A stretch of DNA of 64,000 nt, taken from the NCBI GenBank assembly GCA_030248065.1, contig JASAMV010000165.1:1-64000 (forward strand). The letters run 5' to 3'. Each line of letters begins with the position of its first letter. Position 1 is the first letter of the stretch. Positions 50,501 to 59,919 of this stretch are shown here, piece by piece. Source of the DNA: Rhynchonema sp. JSB1_4 (lineage: Eukaryota; Nematoda; Chromadorea; Monhysterida; Xyalidae). The position numbers and the translations under genes were made by a program. The notes under the pieces were generated by a model that was not told the origin of the DNA, searched no databases, and was given only the letters and a program-made list of their open reading frames with translations.

Positions 50501-52071
50501 TCACTCTGCTAAGAGCCCATTATGAAGCAAAAATACAGCAATTTTTCGCTTCAACGCTCATTTTTTTGTCGTTTTGTGTACCTTTTGTCACAGCGCTTTG
50601 AAAAGTAGAGGTCCTCTGGCTGACAGCGTTTTGAAGAAGACAGAAGCCCTCTCTTGCATCGTTGTGAAAAAATATTAGTCCTCTCTTGCAGCGCATGTTG
50701 CGACATATGTACATAAGGACGCTTTTTTCAGGTGATCGTTACTTTTTCAAAAGCAATTGTTCTGGCTTTTTTGCAAAAACGTATAGATCCACGCCTTATA
50801 AAAGTCCCACAAATAGAAGCCTGTCTGGATCGAAAATGCGGTGCACTACGTAAATTGATCGGTGTCAACGTCATTCGATTTGCAGCGCGCGCCTCAGAAA
50901 CACGCACAATGTTGGCCTACGTCAATACTGATGTGCGTACGCCATTTATACAGTATTTTCCTGCTTCTTTCGCAAGTTGGTAGGCAAAGCTCTGATTTAC
51001 CAGTTTCCACATACAAAACATGCATGCAAAAAATGGGTTCCTGTGTGCAAGATTCTTATCGTGTTTATTCGCGCGCAGACACCCGCGATCCTGGCAGGTG
51101 ACGCCAACAGCCCTTCGCATTTGGACTGGGTGCCAACGACGAAAGAGCGAAATTGCGGGTTCGTGCTATTATCTATAATTTCATTCCACGACTTTTCAGG
51201 CCCGGAAGTTCAGTCCCGGCCTTTTCAGGCCCAGTTTTTCAGACCCGGCCGGTTCAGGCCCAGCAAATTTGACCCATTTATAGGCTTAGGCTTAGGCTCC
51301 AGCCGGGCCTGAATGGCCGGTCCTGAACCTGTGCCCAGGGACTGAACGTCGCACAATAATCTAATTTCATCTTACCGGTTCTCGTTGTGATCAGATATCG
51401 AACATCAAAGTGTTTTCGTCTTATCAGATGGGCGGACGTAGTTTGGCCGGTCACCAGGGCCATAGAAGACGCCGGATTTGAGGACACCTACCGTGTCGTG
51501 CACCCGGATCCGCTGCTAAAACCAGGTGTTGAGTCGCGGCGATAAAAATGTAGTTGGCTGTTTCCAATTAACCGGCGGCCAAATTATTCTGCGTGCCAAC
51601 TAAACCAGATCCTCGATATTTGTTACATGAAACACCTGGTCGACGTTCAAGCCTGGCAAACAGGACCGAATTGACTTCATCTTCTACACCGGCGAACGCC
51701 ACTTGTATCCGATCGAGTCAGAATTGTATTCAGGTTGGATACTGTAGCATTTCCGTTTTATGCAAGCAAAACCAAATGACCCCACGTTATACATACGTAA
51801 CTCAGCTCCAAATAGCTAATCAAATGGCTAACAGCCTCAAACCGCGTTTAGCCCCAGCAAACAGACGTGCCTACGAGTATCACAGTCTCCAAGGACACAC
51901 ACAGTCCGTTCACTGCCCAATCCGCTTTTGATGAATATTGTTTTAGGACCAAGTTGGCCATCCGATCACTACGGCGTCATCACCACATTCAAGCTGCGTG
52001 CCCCACCATCGAGCCACAACGTGTACCACAATGGTATACCGCCACTGAGCAGGGCTGACGGCCATTGGTGA
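44597..52071 (+). CDS. Secreted EEP-superfamily phosphodiesterase, copy 2 (splice-defective exon 9)
   Basis: Paralogue of copy 1. Exons: 44597-44677 (signal MRFVIPALCCILLLLSPVE), 44879-45055, 46639-46726, 47593-47702, 48270-48447, 50886-50932, 51079-51158, 51428-51525, 51629-51733, 51947-52071. An upstream in-frame ATG (44567) exists, but 44597 aligns with copy 1. If all exons join, 362 aa with every catalytic motif (MTFNTY, Q|EV, NFHFE, GDANSPSHLDW, DRIDF, SDHYG). However, exon 9 is preceded by ACAT where copy 1 has ACAG, and no in-phase AG replaces it. Skipping exon 9 keeps frame but removes DRIDF. Exon 6 is 24 nt shorter than in copy 1. So it may be inactive or non-canonically spliced. Confidence 0.75.
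45069..46257. mobile_element. Non-autonomous hAT-like element in EEP copy 2 intron 2
   Basis: Ends CAGGGTTGG / CCAACCCTG with the perfect 8-bp duplication GTCCAACC (45061-45068 and 46258-46265). Related to 27042-27783 in reverse. It begins only 14 bp after exon 2 and split the left end of a family B MITE. Confidence 0.9.
45678..46106. mobile_element. TATAGTCC-ended MITE nested in the hAT-like element
   Basis: Ends 'tatagtccagcaacagctaa' and 'ttagttgttgtcggactata', arms about 36 bp. The empty site is visible in the relative at about 27170-27190. Confidence 0.82.
46258..46478. mobile_element. MITE, family B, copy 3 (EEP copy 2 intron 2)
   Basis: Starts 'gtccaaccacgtgctcatg', ends 'gagttcgtggctggactat'. 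Its extreme left end is on the other side of the hAT-like insertion. Confidence 0.75.
46985..47465. repeat. Family D repeat copy (EEP copy 2 intron 3)
   Basis: Shares 'tgtcattttttctcaagggt', 'ggggcatgtatttcgtac' and 'aagcacagactgttggatcg' with 55740-56165 and 56920-59370. Confidence 0.75.
47848..48241. mobile_element. Foldback element with 'ttccgtgttccg' arms (EEP copy 2 intron 4)
   Basis: Ends 'ggcggacttgg' and 'cgaagtccgccg', filled with repeated 'acacggaaa' and 'tttccgtg' in both orientations. Confidence 0.72.
48640..48905. repeat. Dispersed repeat with ATAC run, copy 1 (EEP copy 2 intron 5)
   Basis: Contains 'cggcccggctaaagc', 'gggctatccgaaaacccgtt' and a (ATAC)n run ending 'ttttagtagtatagat'. 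An inverted relative lies at 49550-49775. The simple-repeat tail followed by TATAGAT resembles ends of some retroposons, but no coding part is present. Confidence 0.6.
49550..49775. repeat. Dispersed repeat with GTAT run, copy 2 (inverted)
   Basis: Begins 'ctatagtactaaaaacagga' and a GTAT/GTGT run, then 'acgggtcaattttcacgggc' and 'acccgggccgtaggca', the reverse of 48640-48905. Confidence 0.6.
50130..50470. repeat. Dispersed repeat, family E, copy 2 (EEP copy 2 intron 5)
   Basis: Counterpart of 17806-18160, with 'tccccacctgcgtgcttcag' and 'ccgctttcagctgttttaga'. Confidence 0.75.
51183..51350. repeat. Palindromic 'ttcaggcccggc' repeat (EEP copy 2 intron 7)
   Basis: Many 'ttcaggccc' and 'gggcctgaa' units in both orientations, resembling the repeat around 32643-32687 / 33179-33300. 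It enlarges intron 7 from 80 bp in copy 1 to 269 bp here. Confidence 0.7.
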
Positions 52072-52212
52072 CGTTTCACATCGTTCGCTCGCACTGTCGT
52101 ACCGCAGTTGCAAGTTAAGATTCGATTCGTGCGTCTCGTACTGCTGCTCTCATGCTCTCATATAAAACGGAGGTGCAATTTGTATACTGTAGTTGAATAC
52201 TGAACGAGAAAG

Positions 52213-52218
52213 AATAAA
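52213..52218 (+). terminator. Candidate polyadenylation signal of EEP copy 2
   Basis: AATAAA 142 bp after the stop codon. No other signal is nearer. Confidence 0.45.
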
Positions 52219-52670
52219 ATGCAAGCTGAATTTCTGCTGCTTGATCATGGGAATTCTTTTTGTTGGTAAAGGTCTGTTGCTACTAACTTATGTAATCAAC
52301 AATATTGCGCAAGCGTGAGTACTGTCTAGAATTTGCCAGGATAATGTGACATTTGATATTAGCCATGCCAAGAGCGCGCTTCAATTTGCCACAATGATCG
52401 ATAAATCCATTGCGCTTGATAAGAATAGACTTTCCCGGATATCGCAGAAGATGGCCTGTTTGCAAATTGTTGAATGGCACATGCCCCGATACGGCAGACA
52501 ATAGTGGCAACAGTGCAGTTGTGCTGTTTTCTATAGATACTATCACGTATGTTGAGTAGACATACTGTAATGAAGTCACTACTTAGGGTTGTTTTTTGCT
52601 AATCATACAGCCCCCAATGTCATAACGTGTTGCCCCGTTCACTGTCTTTGGTGCCCTTGCTCTGTCGCAG
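52219..52670. other. No gene recognised between EEP copy 2 and lectin remnant 2
   Basis: Unassigned sequence; no exon recognised on either strand. Confidence 0.4.
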
Positions 52671-52965
52671 CGCCCCGCGTTTGCAACAAGTTCTATGCGG
52701 TCTGACCGACACGATAACAATGTGTCCATATCCCGTTTTCCTTAACAACAAATGTTACGTTTGGCACTTTCGACCTGCCACATGGGAAGAAGCTGAAGGT
52801 GATTTGCGAGACGATTGCACAGAAACATGGTGTCTGACCAATGGTCAAGGATGAAGTCGCAAAGTGGGAGTTTGAGAAGTGGCGCTGCTCAATCAATTTC
52901 AGAAGGTTTGTGCATACGATGGTCTTGTGTTGGAAAGAGTCCGGAAGGAACTCAGCCGTTCTGAC
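52671..52965 (+). pseudogene. C-type lectin-like domain remnant 2
   Basis: After a CGCAG acceptor, the frame contains MCPYPVFLNNKCYVW and ATWEEAEGDLRDDC, the start of a C-type lectin domain. Continuation (MVKDEVAKWEFEKW) is in another frame and aligns with MIKDEDSKSEF of remnant 1, so a frameshift or an unseen intron separates them. The truncated hAT-like element at 52966 then cuts it off. No signal peptide exon was found. Confidence 0.55.
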
Positions 52966-53330
52966 CAGGGTTGTTTCAAAAAAGTTGTTAATTATATAAA
53001 AAAATTAAAAAAATTTTTTTTGAAACTCAGATTTTGCTTTTTTTAATAAAAAAGTTGCCCAAAATGGGCTGAAATGTCCAAAAATAGCCTCGAGCCAAAA
53101 AAATTGGCACTTTTTTCTGTGATAACGGGACAATTTTTCCAAAATCGCGCCTGCGGCGCCCTGTATTGTCCCCAAATCCGTACAGGGATGCGCGGGGATG
53201 GTCTTTTATAGTGATGTGGCACTGATAATGTACTAATGCATGCTACTATGTACATGCAGGTCTGGTGCAAAACCGGGCGAGCAAAGTCGATCTGACACGC
53301 AAGATTTGGGCAGTAATCGATCACGGCCGG
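52966..53330. mobile_element. Truncated hAT-like element
   Basis: Left end CAGGGTTGTTTC and interior match 31277-32004, including 'gtacagggatgcgcgggg' and 'gcaggtctggtgcaaaaccg'. No right end or target duplication visible. Confidence 0.75.
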
Positions 53331-53409
53331 TGCCAAATAGCTTGCATTTCTGAACTTGTATCCATTTTGATAGCTTGTCATGTGTCATGAACAAGCTGTT
53401 TACTTTCAG

Positions 53410-53621
53410 ACTACGTTGACAAGCATCTTGTTGCCGTTCGTGACACCCACATCGGTCTTTTCTCCAATGCGAATCCGTGCAAAGAAAAAGACAAAAAAAA
53501 AGTGAGAAAAAATAAAAAAATGTTCTTTATCTAAACTTTTCAGGAGATATTCAAATTTGTCACAAACCAGATTTATAAACCAATATCAGAATTTTATGGC
53601 GCACATTTTGAGACCAAATAG
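53410..53621 (+). CDS. Two terminal exons of an unknown protein
   Basis: Exon 53410-53501 (after TTTCAG; frame YVDKHLVAVRDTHIGLFSNA, ending in lysines before GTGAGA) joins in phase 0 to 53544-53621 (EIFKFVTNQIYKPISEFYG, stop TAG) over a 42-bp intron. Phase agreement and residue make-up suggest real coding sequence, but no upstream exon is visible and I recognise no family. It may be the end of a gene cut by the hAT-like element just upstream. Confidence 0.4.
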
Positions 53622-54489
53622 AAAGAATTCGTCGGTGAGGACTTTTTTAAAATTGGTTGTTTTTGATATGCGCTAAATTTCAGAGCTGATTTTTGAAAAA
53701 CTGAAAGGAAGAGAAAATGCAGCGAATTTTTGCCTTTATTTTTACATGGTTGAAAAGTAGATAAAAAATTGACTATTATGTGTTATTTTCATTAAATAGC
53801 ATCCGATCTAAAACAAATGACAGCCTCATCAACATAAACTTGGTACATTTTTGGAATTTCAAGAAATCTTCGACCTGCCCCGTTAAATGCGCCCATAACT
53901 ATTTAATGCTTTGGAGTTTGGAACCAAAATTTTGTATGTGTCTTAGTAAATGTAGTGGTCAACTTTTTGTGCAATATGAGCGAAATCCATTTTTTTCGAT
54001 TTGTGAACCCTATTCCATTGACACCTATCTGTTACTATTCCCCCACGCTCTTAAATCCGTGAATTTCTTTATTGATCTGTTCGGTGCGTGAGCCGCTAAT
54101 TGTAAGTTGAAAATTTCCGTCTAAAGGCAAACCAGCCGTGCTTTGCAGACCTAGACCATACCGTATCAACCTGAATTATTACACGCTTGAAAAGTTTCGG
54201 GTTACTGTAGCCACGTCTAGCCGATAAACAACACACACACAAACGCACCCTAAATGTTTCATGATGTTGGCTCTTTCACCCGCAAGCCACGCGCGATGTG
54301 GCTACAGTAACCCGAAACATTCTGGTGTGTAAGAATTCAGGGTGTTATGGCGTGCTCTAAGACTGCAAAGTATGGCTAGTTTGCCTATAAGTCAATTGCT
54401 CAGGGTCGTGATTTCACGAACAGGTCTGAAAAAGACAAAAGTCTATTTCCGACTCATACTGAAGAAGAAAAGCCAACAAAAGGTGATAT
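53622..54489. other. No gene recognised
   Basis: A short inverted pair 'ggttactgtagccac' / 'gtggctacagtaacc' at about 54198-54315 encloses roughly 90 bp, probably a small hairpin element. Confidence 0.45.
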
Positions 54490-54757
54490 GATCGTTTCGA
54501 TTTCCCGTTTCCCGCGGGAAATTTCACGGGAATTACTGACGGGAATTCCCGCGCGGGAAATGGCCGAAGGACGGGAAAAAGCGGGAAATGGCCGATTTCC
54601 CGCGGAAAATGTCCCGCGGGAATTTTCAGGCACTATTTCCCGCGGGAAATGCCACTATCTAAAATATTTCCCGGGAAACTGGGACGGGAAATTTCCCGCA
54701 AATTTCCCTCCCTCCCGCGAAATTCGGCGGGAAAAAAATTTCCCGCGCGAGCCCAAG
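54490..54757. repeat. Palindromic 'ttcccgcgggaa' repeat block
   Basis: About ten copies of the self-complementary motif in varied spacing. Confidence 0.75.
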
Positions 54758-55051
54758 TCTCTACACGGGCAGGGGGGATGCATCTTGATGGGTCGGGATT
54801 GGGTTTGACTTTGACTTGGCATAACAGAGTTTTCAGAGCACTGTGAAGCAGCTGACAGCCACTTGCGCACTGCATGCGTCTTGTGCGTAGACAGATGGGA
54901 AGCTTGTTTGAGGTTTCACGGACTGGGTGCAGTTTTCTAAGCCATTTTAAGGCCTTATCAAAGTCAAGCCCATAATGCCAGTAAAGTGCCAAATAAATCA
55001 TTGTGCATGTTCGTTTCCATGGACCCACTCATTGGTGACATTGTCTTGCAG
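54758..55051. repeat. Dispersed repeat copy
   Basis: 'gtttgactttgacttggcat' and 'cagctgacagccacttgcgc' relate it to 30110-30240 and 29200-29480. Confidence 0.5.
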
Positions 55052-55488
55052 TACGCCGATCGACCAACGTTTTATCGCGAGGTGTTTCGCGTGCTCAAAC
55101 CGGGTGGCTGCTTCTGCTACACAGACATCGCGCACACCAGTCAGGTTGGTGGGACGGCGCACAGATTGTTCTACGAACCCTTCTGTCCTTCAATTCTAAG
55201 TTTTAATCTGATTTCGATCTATTATCTGGACAAAAACACGAAAACAAGTCAAACTTTGAAAAAGAATACCGCCGGGTAGTCCTGATTCTTGTGCTGGAGC
55301 TCATGGGACCAAAATTGTTGAAACATGTAAGAACTCCTGTATCACCACACCATGAACTTGCGAGATTCACTCACATGCGCTGATTTCAGGAAGTCGGTTA
55401 TGTTGTTGAGCCATACGACAAGTTAAGAAGCACCTTAAATGACGATGTTGGATTTGTGGAACGAGTGTTTACTGACATCACAAAAGAG
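55052..55488 (+). CDS. Partial SAM-dependent methyltransferase (two exons)
   Basis: Exon 55052-55144 (after CTTGCAG; donor GTTGGT) encodes YREVFRVLKPGGCFCYTDIA, matching the post-motif-II/III region of class I methyltransferases. Exon 55390-55488 (after TTTCAG; donor GTTGGG) encodes EVGYVVEPYDKLR and GFVERVFTDITKE, and joins in phase 0. The SAM-binding GxGxG exon and the end of the gene are not visible within the window sequence, so this is a fragment or a gene whose other exons I cannot recognise. Upstream and downstream are repeats. Confidence 0.55.
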
Positions 55489-55633
55489 GTTGGGATACAA
55501 AATGTTTAGATCCCTGAAACTTGTCGAGTTGGAAACAGCTACAAATACACATTTCACAGCGACAAGCCATCGTTGTCTGAACAGTATGGGTACGTGGACC
55601 ATCTATGTATGTATGCGTTGGCCCATGCACCAG

Positions 55634-56436
55634 CCAGGGTTGGGCAAAAAAAAATTTTTTTTTTTAAAAAAAAAATTTTTTTTTAAAAAAAAAAGGTTTT
55701 TGAAAAAAATTTTTTTTTTAAAAAAAATTTTTTTTTAAAATTTTCGGGGGAACAAAATGTTCTAAAACGTCCAAAAATGGCCTTTTTGGCGGTTATTTTT
55801 TGTCATTTTTTCTCAAGGGTCGAAAAATTTTCTTCACAAAATCACCTTTGGGGCATGTATTTGGTACCTAAGATACCCCAAATGATGTTATTATACCTTC
55901 CCTTGATACATGAGACACAGTATGCATGTGCCTACATGGTACTTCGATGTCATACCCCATCAGGTCGGTCGTATACGACTGATTCAGCTGCCCGACAAGT
56001 ATTTCTGCAGCTTATATTCTCAATTCTGAGTGGTTTATGAGTAAATCTTGCTTATTCGACCACAAACTATTGTTTCTGATACCATATGGAGCAACAATCA
56101 CCGGTCCATATCAAGCACAGACTGTTGGATCGCACCGATATTACGTACGTAAGCTCCCTTCATAAGTGATGCAAACCAAGTCACAAAAGTGACTTGTCAA
56201 TTAAAGTCGCATTTTTTTCGCGTTTTTGGGCGTTTTTAGGCAAATTTAGTAAAAATTTCCCGGAATCTCGGACTTTTAAAGAAAACTTGTTTAAAAATTT
56301 TTTTCCAGCCCTGCCCACAACAATGCCATTTTTGGCCGTTTTAGAAAAATTTTTCCCACGAAAAAACTTAAAACATATTTTTCTATAAAAAAGTTTTTCA
56401 AAAACCTTTTAAAAAAATTTAAAAAAAACAACCCTG
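55634..56436. mobile_element. Family D hAT-like composite
   Basis: Starts CAGGGTTGGGC with A/T arms, holds the family D interior, and ends CAACCCTG. The flanks do not show a convincing 8-bp duplication, so it may be two joined elements ('gtgacttgtcaattaaag' near 56190 matches 34640-34668 inverted). Confidence 0.6.
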
Positions 56437-56557
56437 GGTAAAGCAGGGAAAAAAGCACAGGGAATTTCTCCAAAACAAGTAAATACAGCCTATGTAGGAA
56501 ACTGTCCTTGTAACACGCAGCAGGAGCATCGGTTTTCACTTATTGACACGGTGGCTG

Positions 56558-56743
56558 TTTCGAAACGGAGTAAAAAGTCGTTTGGGAGCAAAGGTCGGCG
56601 TAAGCTCGGTCAAAAGCTCGGAGTGAGAAAGTTCGGCGACAAGCGTGCATTGGTCGAGGTGGTTACATCGAATTGTTGCTCGCTCCGAGCGCTCGGCCGA
56701 ACTTACGCCGATCCTTACTCCCAAAACGACCTCCGTTTCGAAA
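56558..56743. mobile_element. Foldback element, family H, copy 1
   Basis: Ends 'tttcgaaacgga' / 'tccgtttcgaaa', arms including 'ggtcggcgtaagctcgg' / 'ccgaacttacgccgatc'. A basic 40-residue frame is a by-product of the arm. Confidence 0.75.
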
Positions 56744-57038
56744 AACCAGACTAGTAGCAAACTGAACATCGCCTAAAACGGCCTTCAAACGGAAAACTAA
56801 TGGCGCCAACAACTCATTCAAGGCCAGGATGAGCAGGCCTGGGCAAAAAAAATTCTAAAAAATGTTTAAAAAAAAAGGTTTTTGAAATTTTTTTCGTAGG
56901 AAATTGTTATTTCAAAGCTATTTTGGAAGTTATTTTTTGTCATTTTTTCTCAAGGGTCGAAAAATTTCCTTCGCAAAAGCACTTATTGAACATGTATTTG
57001 GTATCTAAGATGCCCAAAATGATGTTATTGGGTGATAT

Positions 57039-57246
57039 TTTCGAAACGGTGTAAAGGTCAGTTGGGTGTAAAGGTCGCTGGAAAGCTCGGTCGACAACTC
57101 AGTGTGATAGACCTCGGTGTAAATTTGAAACATTCCACGTTAATAACAGGCAATGTTTCACGCTTGCACAGAGCTACGCCGACCGAGCTTTCGACCGAAC
57201 TTTACACCGACCTTAACGCCCAACTGACCTTTACACCGTTTCGAAA
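57039..57246. mobile_element. Foldback element, family H, copy 2 (diverged)
   Basis: Ends 'tttcgaaacggtgtaaaggt' / 'acctttacaccgtttcgaaa'; inserted in a family D repeat. Confidence 0.75.
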
Positions 57247-57298
57247 ATTCCACTCTTCATGGTACCTTTCCCTTTGATAAACGAGACACAGTGTGCAT

Positions 57299-58028
57299 GT
57301 ACAGTACCAGCTGCAATTTTTGGCTGATTGAGGCCTGCGCCTGCAGAGCCTGCAGGCTCACGAGCCTGCGCAGGCTCAATACAAAACATAGCAGCCTGCA
57401 GAGCCTGCAGGCTCGGCGCAGGCTTCGCAGGCCCAGTGTATAAGCGGTCGCAGGCGCAGGCTCTGCAGGCTCGGCGGATGCACAGCTACTTTTTGTGCTT
57501 TGTGATATGATCTTAATTCAGTTTTTCTCAGTTGTTTGAAGCATTTATACAACGTTCACGCTGAAAAAACCAAAGCGTTGAAAGAATAAGCAATAAAACT
57601 CTCGATAAGGTCACATTTTATCCAGATTCACTGTTTAATAAGAAACAAGTTCCTTTTCGCGTTTTTTGTCAAGTTTCAGCAGAAAACTATAAGAAAGGTA
57701 ACCATGTACTAATAAAACATGCAACAAATATCCATATACTAAGCTAAATACGAGATAATACGCACTCCGTCCATAAAAGGTACAAGACTAAATGTCACAA
57801 AAACAAGCAAGCGCAGCTGTGCATCCGCCGAGCCTGCAGAGCCTGCAGGCGCTGCAGGCTCATGAGCCTGCGCCTGCGACCGCTTATACACTGGGCCTGC
57901 GAAGCCTGCGCCGAGCCTGCAGGCTCTGCAGGCTGCTATCTTTTGTATTGAGCCTGCGCATGCTCTTGAGCCTGCAGGCGCTGCAGGCGCAGGCCTCAAT
58001 CAGCCAAAAATTGCAGCTGGTACTGTAC
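57299..58028. mobile_element. Hairpin element with 'gcctgcaggctc' arrays
   Basis: Ends 'gtacagtaccagctgc' / 'gcagctggtactgtac', continuing through 'aatttttggctgattgaggc' inverted. Each arm has about ten units of a self-complementary GCAGGC/GCCTGC motif. Inserted in the family D copy at 56920-59370. Confidence 0.8.
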
Positions 58029-58247
58029 CTATGTACGTGGTACTTCGATGTCAAACCCCTCGGGTCGGGCATGTACGACTGATTCAGCGACCCGACAATG
58101 GTTTCTGCAGCTTACTGTGTGAATTCATTCTGTGTGGTTTATGAGTAAATGTTGCTTATTCGACCACAAACTATTGTTTCTGATACCATGGAGCAACAAT
58201 CACCGGTCCATATCAAGCACAGACTGTTGGATCGCACCGATATTACG

Positions 58248-59336
58248 TCGGTATCAGTAAAAATAAGACCAACCCCCAAACCACTTTTTCGAGAAAAAAG
58301 CGTTTGAAGTTGGCCTGACCGCATTTCCAACACGGTTTGGTTCGGTAGGCTGATGTTTGGCATGTCTACGAAAGGGAGCATGCTGATCATCATAGAAACA
58401 AAAGTAGACTTTGAAACATCATATCCAAGTAAAAACAAAGCTATTTGTCGGTTGGTTTTATTTGACAAAAAAATAAATATAGACCAAGCCCCTTGGCGGA
58501 GCAGTTGAAAACCGAAAAATAGCCCAACCCCCATTTTCTCTGCCATTTATTTTTCACCTGCTTGAAAAAGATTTAATACGGGGTTCATTAAAATGTCTTA
58601 AAAGAAGCATTATCATTCAAAACGCTTGTTACAGGGGTGGAAATCGGGCCGGGTTACCTCGGTCCGGCATGACCGGATTCAGAAAAAGTCAGCCCGGTCC
58701 TATCCGGCCCGATTTTTTGGGCCGGGTTTTTCTGATTGTATTTTGAAGCAAACGTCGGGTGTGAAAAGATTGTTTCTGTTTGTTGAAATCATTGATTACA
58801 CATTGAAAACATACATAAACAAAAACATCAAAAAGCTTGTCTGTGGGATGCTTCGATCTCGTGGCTCTCACAACCACAGTCAGATATGCTTGCCACTGTG
58901 TTAAAGACGCCGACAGCCAAGCCGCCTTACGATACGTTATAAACGTAATGATCGGGCCAGCAGCGACGCACTCACCGAGGGAGCGTAAAGTCCCTATACA
59001 ACACACACACAGCTGGGGTATTATGCAACAACTCATGTGCAGTGCTGAAGCAATCTTTTGTGTGTGTGTGTTGGAGTCGCGTGCTTTGGGGCTTGGTCTT
59101 TTTTGTCCGCGAAAATTGCTCCGCCAAGCAACTTGGTTTTCTTTTTCAAAAACAAGAAACTATACCAACCCCCAACCGGAACTAGCAGGTGTTTTCAACA
59201 GGCTGTAACTCAATGTACATAGCGTTTTGAGACAAAATTTTTGGTGAATGTTTAGAATAGTTTGCCAGCTACACGCTGCACACAAAAAGGGGGTTGGTCT
59301 TTTGGTGGGGGTTGGTCTTAATTTTACTGATACCGA
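58248..59336. mobile_element. Inverted-repeat element with 'tcggtatcagtaaaa' ends
   Basis: Ends 'tcggtatcagtaaaa' and 'ttttactgataccga', next to 'taagaccaaccccca' inverted. It splits the family D sequence 'gatattacg|taagctcc', with imperfect repeat of 'attacg' on both sides. The interior includes a small 'gggccggg' palindrome at about 58640-58735. No transposase seen. Confidence 0.75.
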
Positions 59337-59589
59337 CGATTACGTAAGCTCCTTGGTGAAGCAAACCTAGCCACAAAAGTGACTTGTCAATTGAAGTTGC
59401 TCTTGGTCACTTTTTGCGCATTTTAGCGAAATTGGTTCAAATCTCACCGAATCTGAGACTTTCGAAAAAAAACATTAAAAAATCGTTTTTTATACACTGG
59501 CTCAAAAATTTTTTTTCCAGCCCCGGACATATGTAAGCATCACACATTTTTAAACTGATAACGCACCAAACTAACGGGTAGTTCAAAAG

Positions 59590-59919
59590 TATAGGCCGTC
59601 CACCAGCTCATGGCACTTTGTGTTGCTGCTGGCTGGTTTGTTCCCTTCCTCCACATTCTAATGAAAGAGAAATTGAGCTTCCGAAAAAAAAATTTTTGCT
59701 CCTAAATTGCTATTTTATGAAATCGACGTGTTTTATAGATTTTAATTTAATTTAATTTTAAATTTGATCGAATTTAATCGTTTTCGACACGTATTATTAT
59801 TTTTTCAGTTTTTTTTGCAAAATCGCTCACACGCAATTTCTCTTTCATTAGAACGTGGAGGAAGGGAACAAGCCAGCCAGCAGCAACACAAAGTGCCATG
59901 AGCTGGTGGACGGACTATA
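59590..59919. mobile_element. Near-perfect hairpin MITE with TATAGTCC ends
   Basis: Left 'tataggccgtccaccagctc', right 'gagctggtggacggactata', with arms of about 80-100 bp that match almost base for base ('gctggctggtttgttccctt'). Confidence 0.85.

Noticed and set aside
56551..56754. Basic frame conserved between 56.55 and 60.31 kb
   Set aside because: The conservation is explained by two copies of the same foldback element; the frame runs through its arm.
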